Shown: positions 5,896 to 12,723 of the stretch, piece after piece
Numbering within the stretch: the stretch's first letter is position 1
Layout: every line of letters starts with the position of its first letter
Source of the DNA: an uncultured Verrucomicrobiota bacterium
GTDB lineage: Bacteria > Verrucomicrobiota > Verrucomicrobiae > Opitutales > Opitutaceae
Length of the DNA stretch: 21,902 nucleotides
Reading direction: 5' to 3'
Assembly: GCA_946482165.1 (NCBI GenBank)
Contig: CAMLQS010000039.1
Coordinates: 1-21,902, forward strand
Program-made: the position numbers and the translations under genes
Notes under the pieces: generated by a model
What the model was told of the DNA's origin: nothing
The model's input: the letters and a program-made list of their open reading frames with translations, nothing else
The model's database searches: none

Positions 5896-7056
5896 TCAGC
5901 GATGGCGGGGGCCGGATGGCGGGCGCGGGGTGGACGCGAGAGACGGCGGGGTCTTGGCCTGGCTGGCGCTCGCGGTGATCGGTGCGGCGTCGGCTGCGTC
6001 GCCGTCGAGGTCGGTGCGCTGGCGAACGACTTCGAGTCGGTCGCCGCGGTCGGCCATTTCGTAGAGCTTGCCGCGGGCGTTTCGGCCGAAGGGTCGATGG
6101 AGGACCATCATCAACTGGTCCTCGAAGGTGCGGAAAAGCATGCCGTGGCCGGAGTCGCCTTTGACGAGCGGCGCGAGCTGCTCCCAAGGACCGGCGAGAT
6201 CGCCGCCGCGGGAGCGGGCGTGAGTTTGCACGTAGGAGCCGTTCTCGTAGCTCGACCAGAGCATGAGCAGCTGGCCGTCGCGGCTGCGGTGGAATTGCGG
6301 TCCGTCGGTGACGTAGTTGAGCGGGCGGGTGTCGGGCTTGAGCGAGGCGTTGATCCAGGGGGCGTCGGAAGCCTTGAACAAATGGATGGGTTCGCCGTCC
6401 GCGCCGGAGAGATCGGCTTTGAGGGGAACGGCCTCCATGGTGCCGTCGATTCTTTGGAGCCACTCGTGGGCGTAGACCATCCACGGCTTTCCGGAGCGAT
6501 CGAGGAAGAGCGTGCCGTCGAGCGTCATGAAGTGGGCGGGGGCGACGGGCGCTTTTTCGTCGAGCATGACGAACGGGCCGTCGGGCGAGTCGCTCACGGC
6601 GACGATGGTGCCGCGGACATAGGTGGGAAACGGAACCTCAGGCGGCTTGGCGAGGGGCTTTTCGTCGTTGTGGAGCGTGGTGAAGAGGTAGTAGCGGCCT
6701 TGGTATTCGTGAACCTCGGGCGCCCAGCCGCCTTGGCGGGCGAAGGAGGTCTCGGGGGCGAGGAAGACGACCTTGGCGTTCTCCCAATGGAGGAGGTCCT
6801 TCGACTTGTAAGCCATGGTGCCGACGCCGCCAACACCGCTGACGCTGGCGCGGTTTGAGGTGTAGAGGTAATAGGTCCTCGAGGCCTTGTGCGGCAGAAT
6901 GAACGGATCATGCAGCGGCATCTCGGGGAGGCGCATGAGGGCGGAGGTCGCGGGGCCGGCGGAGGTCGGCGAGGCGGGCGCGGTTGCGGGCGAGGCGGCG
7001 AAGACGGACGAAGCGAGGAGGAGGAGGAGCGCGGCGAAACGGGGGGCGTGGTGCAT
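5896..7056 (-). CDS. Secreted GH43-family glycoside hydrolase
   Basis: The protein has 386 residues with a signal peptide (MHHAPRFAALLLLLASSVFA). The five-bladed beta-propeller hydrolase pattern is clear: LHDPFILPHKASRTYYLYTS with probable nucleophile-activating Asp50, GGWAPEVHEYQGRYYLFTT, FMTLDGTLFLDRSGKPWMVYAHEWLQ with Asp180 and probable acid Glu198, and VTDGPQFHRSRDGQLLMLWSSYENGSY. GH43 enzymes act on alpha-L-arabinofuranosyl or beta-xylosyl linkages by inversion; the exact substrate cannot be read from sequence. The Pro/Ala/Thr-rich stretch after the signal peptide is a short linker, and the last 30 residues are low complexity. A strong terminator 66 nt or more upstream separates it from the GH51-GH43-GH43 genes, so it may have its own promoter. 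The family call is strong. Confidence 0.92.
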   Translation of the reverse strand: MHHAPRFAALLLLLASSVFAASPATAPASPTSAGPATSALMRLPEMPLHDPFILPHKASRTYYLYTSNRASVSGVGGVGTMAYKSKDLLHWENAKVVFLAPETSFARQGGWAPEVHEYQGRYYLFTTLHNDEKPLAKPPEVPFPTYVRGTIVAVSDSPDGPFVMLDEKAPVAPAHFMTLDGTLFLDRSGKPWMVYAHEWLQRIDGTMEAVPLKADLSGADGEPIHLFKASDAPWINASLKPDTRPLNYVTDGPQFHRSRDGQLLMLWSSYENGSYVQTHARSRGGDLAGPWEQLAPLVKGDSGHGMLFRTFEDQLMMVLHRPFGRNARGKLYEMADRGDRLEVVRQRTDLDGDAADAAPITASASQAKTPPSLASTPRPPSGPRHR

Positions 7057-7121
7057 CGTGGGAAACGAGGGAGTTGGGCGGGTGAACCGAGGCGGGACGC
7101 GGCGGTGAGAGGCAGAAGGGG

Positions 7122-7154
7122 AAATAAAAAGGCCGCGGGGTGGCGCCCGCGGCC
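7122..7154 (-). terminator. Rho-independent terminator ending the GH51-GH43-GH43 unit
   Basis: On the minus strand GGCCGCGGG, a 6-nt loop and CCCGCGGCC make a perfect 9-bp stem, followed by TTTTTATTT. It lies about 50 nt after the stop of the GH43 gene at 7205-8221. Confidence 0.88.
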
Positions 7155-7170
7155 TCGAGGGGGATGCAAA

Positions 7171-7187
7171 ACGGGCGGGACGCCCGT
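7171..7187. repeat. Dispersed hairpin ACGGGCG-GGA-CGCCCGT (copy 2)
   Basis: The 17-nt inverted repeat is identical to that at 3351-3367. The flanks also match for several bases (followed by GGCACG here, GCCACG there). It sits just after a GH43 stop codon, again at a 3' end. Confidence 0.6.
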
Positions 7188-7204
7188 GGCACGATGCGAG
7201 CAGC

Positions 7205-8221
7205 TCAGCGGCGGGATTTCGCGGGAGGGAGATCAGTGCCTTCGCTGGTAAGCGGAACGCGCTGCATGGTGCCGTCGCGGTTGTAGGAGAGGTAGTCGAC
7301 GCAGACGGCGCGACGGAAGCTGCTGCCGCCGCCGATGGGGCTGTTATGCTGCATGCCGCCGGTGTGGTAGAAGAAGTAGTCCACGCCTTTGAAGGTGATG
7401 ATGCCCTGGTGGATGGTGTTGCTGTTGAAGGCGCCTTCGGAGAGCAGGCCGCGAGGGGTCCACGGGCCGGTGATCTTGGTGGCGGTGGAGTAGGCGATTT
7501 TCTCGGGGAAGCCGGTCGCGTAGCTGAGGTAGTAGAGCTTGCCGCGTTTGTGAATCCACGGGGCCTCGGTGAAGGCGTGCAGCTGGTCGTCGGGAACCAC
7601 TTCGATGGGGCCGTCGAGTTCGGTCATGTTGGCCTTCAGTTTGGCGTAATAGCACTTTTGATTGCCCCAATAGAGCCAGGCCTGGCCGTCGTCATCGATC
7701 CAGACGGTGGGGTCGATGTCGTCCCAGCTGATCTTGGCGGCCTTGGTCATGTCGTTGGTGACGAGGGCGGAGCCGCGGGCGTCCTTGAACGGGCCGGTCG
7801 GCGAATCCGAGACGGCGACGCCGATGGCTTTGCCGGGGCGACTGCGGTCGTGCTCGACCGTGGCGAACCAGTAATACTTGCCGTTGCGCTCGATGACTTG
7901 GGATGCCCAGGCGTCGCCCTTGGCCCAGGCGAAGTCGCGGGGGCTGAGGGGCACGCCCTCGTCCTTCCAGGTCTTCATGTCCTTGGTGGAATAGCAGCGC
8001 CAGCGGTTCATCACGTAGCCGGCGTGGCGATCATTGGGCGCTTCGTCCTGGCCGGCGTAGAGGTAGACGGTGTCGCCGACCACGAGCGGCGCGGGGTCGG
8101 CCGTGAACGCGGAGTCGATGATCGGATTGGCGGCGCGAAGGCCCGCGGTCGCGACGAGGGCGGCGGAGGCGGCCAGAATCGAACGGAGAAGCCGGGTCAA
8201 GGGGAGGGGGAGCTTGGGCAT
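7205..8221 (-). CDS. Secreted GH43 hydrolase, arabinoxylan arabinofuranohydrolase/xylosidase type
   Basis: The protein has 338 residues with a signal peptide (about 1-31, ending GLRAA). The catalytic triad expected for GH43 is intact: Asp42 in FTADPAPL, Asp170 in SWDDIDPTVWIDDDGQAWLYWG and Glu219 in HAFTEAPWIHKRGKLYYLSYA. These motifs resemble the group usually annotated as arabinoxylan arabinofuranohydrolase or beta-xylosidase. The enzyme would act outside the cytoplasm on arabinose- or xylose-containing side chains. It is a single-domain protein with no carbohydrate-binding module. It lies 55 nt after the two-domain GH43 and is followed by the terminator at 7122-7154, so it is probably the last gene of the GH51-led transcript. 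Substrate choice between arabinose and xylose is not resolvable here. Confidence 0.94.
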   Translation of the reverse strand: MPKLPLPLTRLLRSILAASAALVATAGLRAANPIIDSAFTADPAPLVVGDTVYLYAGQDEAPNDRHAGYVMNRWRCYSTKDMKTWKDEGVPLSPRDFAWAKGDAWASQVIERNGKYYWFATVEHDRSRPGKAIGVAVSDSPTGPFKDARGSALVTNDMTKAAKISWDDIDPTVWIDDDGQAWLYWGNQKCYYAKLKANMTELDGPIEVVPDDQLHAFTEAPWIHKRGKLYYLSYATGFPEKIAYSTATKITGPWTPRGLLSEGAFNSNTIHQGIITFKGVDYFFYHTGGMQHNSPIGGGSSFRRAVCVDYLSYNRDGTMQRVPLTSEGTDLPPAKSRR

Positions 8222-8276
8222 GGTGGGCGGGACGAGGGGTTGATGAGAGGAACGGGGGAGCGGGCGCTGTCGTTGC

Positions 8277-10259
8277 TCAGGGGCGATAAGGGCCGTCGGC
8301 GGCCGGCTTGCCGAAGTCGGGCGAGCCGTCGGGGCGCCAGCGGAGAATCTGGGCGCGGGTGGCGCGGTCGGGGTTGCGGAGCGGGTCTCCCTGGATCCTC
8401 TCGTAGTTGCGGGAGTGATACACCAAGATGTCGGTCTTGCCGTCGGGGGTGGTGGTGAAGCAGTTGTGGCCGGGGCCGAACTGGCTGGCGGCGGGGTCGC
8501 TGCGAAGCACGGGCTCGCGGGCCTTGGTCCACGAATCGGCGCGGAGGAGGTCGGCGTTTTCCGGGGCGGAGAGGAGTCCGAGGCAGTAGTTGGCGTCGGT
8601 GGCGCTGGCGGAATAGGTCATCCACACGCGGCCGTTTTTCACGATGACGGCGGGCGCCTCGTTGACCCAGTGGCCGACGCGTTCCCAAGGCAGATCGGGT
8701 TTGGTGAGGCGGGTGATGGGACCGGTGATGGACCACGGGGTGTCCATGCGGGAGATATAGATGTTGGTGCCCTTGATGCCTTCCTCGACCTGGGTCCAGA
8801 CGAAGTAGCGCGTGTCGCGGTGGACGAAGGTCGTTCCGTCGAGGGAGAAAGATTCCCAGCCGAGTTTGAGGCGGCCTTTTTCGGTCCACTTTGCTTCGAG
8901 GGGATTGTCGCCCTCGCCCTCGAGGACGTAGGGGCGGATGGCCCAGATGTTCTCCGCCTCGCCGGCGGTGAAGTAGACATACCATTTGCCGCCGATGGAG
9001 TGGATCTCGGGCGCCCAGATGTGCGCGCCCATGGCGCCGGTGCGGTGTTTGCGCCAGACGACCTTGGGCTCGGCGGTGGCGAGACCGGCGATGCTGCGGG
9101 CGCGACGGAGTTCGATGGAGTCGTAAGCGGGGACGGTGGCGGCGAGGTAGTAGTAGCCGTCGGAGTGAAGGGTGACGTGGGGATCGGCGCGCTGCGGGAC
9201 GAGGGGGTTGGTCCAGGCGAGGGGATTGTCCGAGGGCGTCGCGGCGGCGGGAGTCGCCGCGGCGGGTATCGCGGGAGCGGGCTTCGCGTCGGAGCTTTGG
9301 ATGCGCGAGAGCTCCTCGGCGGTGAGGGGGAGGACGGAGCCGTGGCGGAATTTGAAGGGGAAGGTGAATCCTTTGCCGGGCTCGAATTTTCCTTGGGCGA
9401 GGTCGTGGGTGACGTAGGGTTGATAGCCGCGGCCTTGGGAATAGTGGTCGAGGATCAGACCCCAGACGGGGGGCCGACCTTCGGAGGAGGGCTCGATGAG
9501 GTAGCTTTGCGGCCCCTCGTAGCCGGTGAGGCGGGAGAGGGAGAAGCCATCGACGTCGGTCCAGGGGCCCTTGAGCGCCGGGGCGGTCTCGAGGGTGATG
9601 GCCTTGTGCTTTTCGTCCTTGGTGAAGCGGTAGTATTTGCCGCCGTCGCGAACGATCGTGGTGTCGATGACTGTATTGGGTTTTTCGATATAAATGAAAG
9701 GCGCGCCGAAGGTGCGAAAGTCCTTGGTGCGAGCGGCCCAGATCCGGTGTTTCCTGTAGTCGTCGCGTTTGGTGGTGGACGCCCAGAACACGAGGTAGTC
9801 GCCGGTTTCCTCGTTGTAGACCGCCTCGGGCGCCCAGGTGCAGCCGGCGTCCTCGGGCGCGACCTCGACGAGGCGGGGCTCGGACCATTCGACGAGGTCG
9901 GTCGATTCCCAGATGACGATGGAGCGGCTGCCGGCGCGGACGGCCCGCCCCCAGTTGCCGTTGCGGTGGATGGAGAGATCGGTGGCGATCAGGTAGAATC
10001 TGGAGTTGTCGTGGGCGCGCAGGAGGTAGGGGTCGCGCACGCCTTTCTCGCCGAGTTCGCTGACGAGGGCGGGCCGGGACTGGTTGAGCGCGGTCCAGTT
10101 GCGTCCGTCGGTGCTAAGGGCGAAATAGATTTGTTCGGTAAGGGGCGTCTGTTCCCCCTTGAATGTGACGAAAAAAAATCCCGCGGGCGCGGCGGCGAAG
10201 GCCGAGGAGGCCAAGGCGGAGGCGACGGCGAGGGCGGAGAGGAGGCGGCGTAGCGGCAT
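8277..10259 (-). CDS. Secreted protein with two tandem GH43 domains
   Basis: The protein has 660 residues with a signal peptide (about 1-24). The N-terminal domain (about 27-315) has propeller motifs VRDPYLLRAHDNSRFYLIATDLSIH (Asp76), CTWAPEAVYNEETGDYLVFWAS, NTVIDTTIVRDGGKYYRFTKD (Asp199) and GYEGPQSYLI (Glu248), ending with HGSVLPLTAEEL. An Ala/Pro-rich linker (about 323-345) leads to a second GH43 domain (about 350-655) with RADPHVTLHSDGYYYLAAT (Asp359), AHIWAPEIHSIGGKWYVYFTAG, SFSLDGTTF (Asp474), NEAPAVIVKNGRVWMTYSAS (Glu534) and GPGHNCFTT. Both triads look complete, so two cooperating arabinofuranosidase- or arabinanase-like activities on one chain are likely. The gene starts 9 nt after the GH51 stop, a clear operon arrangement. 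Exact linkage specificities are unknown. Confidence 0.93.
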   Translation of the reverse strand: MPLRRLLSALAVASALASSAFAAAPAGFFFVTFKGEQTPLTEQIYFALSTDGRNWTALNQSRPALVSELGEKGVRDPYLLRAHDNSRFYLIATDLSIHRNGNWGRAVRAGSRSIVIWESTDLVEWSEPRLVEVAPEDAGCTWAPEAVYNEETGDYLVFWASTTKRDDYRKHRIWAARTKDFRTFGAPFIYIEKPNTVIDTTIVRDGGKYYRFTKDEKHKAITLETAPALKGPWTDVDGFSLSRLTGYEGPQSYLIEPSSEGRPPVWGLILDHYSQGRGYQPYVTHDLAQGKFEPGKGFTFPFKFRHGSVLPLTAEELSRIQSSDAKPAPAIPAAATPAAATPSDNPLAWTNPLVPQRADPHVTLHSDGYYYLAATVPAYDSIELRRARSIAGLATAEPKVVWRKHRTGAMGAHIWAPEIHSIGGKWYVYFTAGEAENIWAIRPYVLEGEGDNPLEAKWTEKGRLKLGWESFSLDGTTFVHRDTRYFVWTQVEEGIKGTNIYISRMDTPWSITGPITRLTKPDLPWERVGHWVNEAPAVIVKNGRVWMTYSASATDANYCLGLLSAPENADLLRADSWTKAREPVLRSDPAASQFGPGHNCFTTTPDGKTDILVYHSRNYERIQGDPLRNPDRATRAQILRWRPDGSPDFGKPAADGPYRP

Positions 10260-10268
10260 GAGAAAAGA

Positions 10269-12287
10269 TCAGCGGAGGGTGGGGATGCGAAGGAGAGTGA
10301 GGGAGTTGGCGGGGACTTCGTAAACGAAATCGGACGAGACGGAGACTTGGGTGGTTTCGGGCCGCGCGGCGGGCGGGAGGGCGTCCTCGTTGGCGAGGTC
10401 CGCCTCGGCGGCGGAGAAGACGATGCGAGTGGCCTTGGCGGGGAGACCGGCCAGGCCGCGAAATTCGATTCGCAGGGCGCTCGGCGAAGGGGCGCCGTTG
10501 ACGAGTTTCAGGATCAGATCGCCCGAGGCGCTGTCGCGCACCGTGGAGAATGCGAGCCGATCCGGAAGCTTGGCGGCACTGTCGGCGGAAGAGACGTTCG
10601 TTGCGGCGAGGCGGGACTCGACCCAGCGGTCTCCGGCGTGGTGCGAGAAGAGCTTCTGCACCTCGTAGCTGAGCGTGGGGAAGACCCGGGTGTTGCTGAA
10701 ATAGACGAGGTTTGGGCTCCAGTGGGTGTGGCCGCGCTTGGCGAGGAGGGGCGCGTAGGAGGCGAAGCGCACGACGTCGCCGTTGCGTTCGAGCGCGGTG
10801 AGGTGGGCGGCCTCGGCGAGGGCGGCGCGCAGGGTGGAGCGGCGGCGGGCGTCGTGCGCGGCGTATTCGCCAAGATAGACCTGCGACTTCGCGCGATCGT
10901 AGGAATCGTAGCGGTCCAGGTTGTCCCAGAACCATTGGGGCGGCTGGTAGTAGTGCTCGTCCACCATGGGCACCTGCGTGGCGTTGGCGAATTTCCAGCC
11001 GCGCTCGAAGTCTTCGCCGGCGGGAGACGGACCGGACGTCCCGACGACCACGATCTCGGGATGCTTCGCCTTGATCGCGTCGTGGATCATGCGGAAACGC
11101 CGTTCGAACTCGTCGGTGATTTTGTCCTCGTTGCCGACGCCGAGGTATTTGAGTCCGAAAGGTTCGGGATGACCGGCGGCGGCGCGCTTGGCGCCCCAGG
11201 TCGAGGCGACGGGGCCATTGGCCCACTCGATCAGGTCGAGCACGTCCTGGATATAGGCGGGCATATCCTCGAGGGCGACGCACGCCTGGCCGGTGCCGCC
11301 GGTGTGGCCGGAATTTTGGCAACTGACTCCGGCGGGAACGACGGGGAGGGGCTTCGCGCCGATGTCTTCGCAGAACTGAAAATACTCGAAGTAGCCGAGG
11401 CCGGCGGTCTGGTGGTAGCCCCACAGGTTGGGCTGCTGGCGGCGATGCTCGACGGGGCCGATGGTGTCTTTCCAACGGTAAAAGTTCGGCACGCCGTTGC
11501 CATGGACGAGGCAGCCGCCGGGGAAGCGCATGAATTTCGGCTTCAGGTCGGCGACGGTTTGCGCGAGGTCGGCGCGGAGGCCGTTGGGGCGGCCGCGGAA
11601 AGTCTTGCGGGGAAAGAGCGAGATCTCGTCGAGGGCGAGGCCGCCGCGCTCGCGGGCCGCGAGCACAAGGCGGGCGTCGTCGGCCGAGGCGGAAGGCGCG
11701 AGCGTCGCGGACAGGCGTATCCATTTATCGGCGACAATCTCGAGCGCGGCCTCGGCGAGGACGGATCCGTCCTTGGCCTCGAGGCGGGCGAGAAGGGGAA
11801 GGGGAGCGGAAGACTTTTGGCCGTCCCAGCGGCCGCCGGCGTAGAGGCGCCTCGCGAAAAAGCCGAGGTCGTAGTTCTCCCCGGCGCGGACCGGAATGCC
11901 GTCGAAGCCGGCGTTGACGAGGGCGACCTCGCCCGCCTCGCGAAGTTCAAGGACGGCGTAATGGGGGTTGTTGAGGTGGAGGGGAAAAGCCCCGTCGAGG
12001 GAGAGACCGCCGCGGCCGCCGCGCTCGACGAGATCCCAGGCGGTGAGGTTGTTCCACTCGCGGCGGGAGAGCGTGCTGTATTCGAATGAGCGGTTTTGAA
12101 CGAGTTCCGCGTAAAGGCCTCCGTCGGCGGCGTAGCTCAGGTCCTCGAAGAAGATTCCCACCAAGTCCCGGCTGATGGCCTTGCCCGGCGCGGAGGCGTC
12201 GACGGTCAGGGAAATCGGCTGGGCTAGCGCGGTGCTCGCGGCGAGGCAGGCGAACGCGAGGGCGTAGGGGATGGGACGTCGGATCAT
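10269..12287 (-). CDS. Secreted GH51 alpha-L-arabinofuranosidase
   Basis: The protein has 672 residues. A signal peptide (MIRRPIPYALAFACLAASTALA) is followed by the GH51 N-terminus ISRDLVGIFFEDLSYAADGGLYAELVQNRSFEY. A CBM4/9-like jelly-roll insert lies at about 75-230, then the catalytic barrel: FMRFPGGCLVHGNG (252-265), YLGVGNEDKI with acid/base Glu387, DEHYYQPPQWFW (443-454), and QVYLGEYAAHD with nucleophile Glu474. The C-terminal beta domain ends VYEVPANSLTLLRI. GH51 enzymes release terminal arabinofuranose with retention. Many bacterial GH51 enzymes are cytoplasmic, but the signal peptide places this one outside the cytoplasm with the GH43 proteins. It is the first gene of the minus-strand unit; two GTTA-N4-TAAC sites lie about 160 and 255 nt upstream of its ATG. 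Confidence 0.95.
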   Translation of the reverse strand: MIRRPIPYALAFACLAASTALAQPISLTVDASAPGKAISRDLVGIFFEDLSYAADGGLYAELVQNRSFEYSTLSRREWNNLTAWDLVERGGRGGLSLDGAFPLHLNNPHYAVLELREAGEVALVNAGFDGIPVRAGENYDLGFFARRLYAGGRWDGQKSSAPLPLLARLEAKDGSVLAEAALEIVADKWIRLSATLAPSASADDARLVLAARERGGLALDEISLFPRKTFRGRPNGLRADLAQTVADLKPKFMRFPGGCLVHGNGVPNFYRWKDTIGPVEHRRQQPNLWGYHQTAGLGYFEYFQFCEDIGAKPLPVVPAGVSCQNSGHTGGTGQACVALEDMPAYIQDVLDLIEWANGPVASTWGAKRAAAGHPEPFGLKYLGVGNEDKITDEFERRFRMIHDAIKAKHPEIVVVGTSGPSPAGEDFERGWKFANATQVPMVDEHYYQPPQWFWDNLDRYDSYDRAKSQVYLGEYAAHDARRRSTLRAALAEAAHLTALERNGDVVRFASYAPLLAKRGHTHWSPNLVYFSNTRVFPTLSYEVQKLFSHHAGDRWVESRLAATNVSSADSAAKLPDRLAFSTVRDSASGDLILKLVNGAPSPSALRIEFRGLAGLPAKATRIVFSAAEADLANEDALPPAARPETTQVSVSSDFVYEVPANSLTLLRIPTLR

Positions 12288-12449
12288 TTAGGGAAAGGCG
12301 GGGCGTCGCGAAGGGGAAGGGCGGGACGAAACGTCATGGTGACTACCCAAGGGCGGCGGAGGAGGGAGAAAGGTGGGGATGGTATGTCCGATCAATCCTT
12401 TGGGACGAGACGTCAAAAGGGAAGCGCCTGTAAGACGCCTGCGTCCGGT

Positions 12450-12463
12450 GGTTAACCGTAACC
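12450..12463. promoter_or_regulatory. Candidate operator GGTTA-N4-TAACC, site B
   Basis: GGTTAACCGTAACC has perfect 5-bp arms around a 4-nt spacer. It lies about 35 nt upstream of a TTGACG on the minus strand that could be the GH51 -35 element, and shares its half-sites with sites A, C and D. Confidence 0.55.
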
Positions 12464-12541
12464 TTGCGCCCATCTCCAGCGACGCACGGGTTTAGCGTAT
12501 TCACGCCGTATTGCAGCCACGCCTTTGCCCGGATGGGACGG

Positions 12542-12555
12542 GGTTACAATTAACC
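12542..12555. promoter_or_regulatory. Candidate operator GGTTA-N4-TAACC, site C
   Basis: GGTTACAATTAACC has perfect 5-bp arms around a 4-nt spacer, 92 bp from site B centre to centre. It is about 170 nt upstream of the PEP-CTERM ATG. The pair would allow looping or joint control of both divergent genes. Confidence 0.55.
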
Positions 12556-12723
12556 GCTCACGGCTGTCGCCGTCGAGCGTGGGGTGAATTTCCCATGCAT
12601 CAGGCCGCGAGGCTCCCGCCGCCCTGCTGCCGGGAGGTCTCGTCCGGTAGATCAGCGGTTTTTCCCCGGTTACCCCTTTCTTGCCTCGGCAAGACGCAGA
12701 CAAATCCACCAGCCCCCGAACAC

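Larger units (their letters stand above)
12288..12723. other. 436-nt divergent regulatory region between GH51 and the PEP-CTERM gene
   Basis: No convincing gene lies here. It holds two GTTA-N4-TAAC sites (12450, 12542) with centres 92 bp apart, a TTGACG (-35-like) on the minus strand at 12416-12411, and a 17-codon minus-strand ORF (12337-12284) whose TGA overlaps the GH51 ATG. On the plus side there is a small CTTGCC-TC-GGCAAG hairpin at 12680-12693, about 30 nt before the PEP-CTERM ATG. I recognise no riboswitch class. Confidence 0.6.

Noticed and set aside
8415..10253. 612-codon plus-strand open frame antisense to the two-domain GH43
   Set aside because: Its translation is Gly/Val/Glu/Asp-rich with no domain or signal peptide, and it mirrors a well-supported GH43 gene. 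It is an effect of GC-rich third codon positions.
10347..12089. 580-codon plus-strand frame antisense to GH51
   Set aside because: Same low-complexity shadow composition; the GH51 motifs on the minus strand are decisive.
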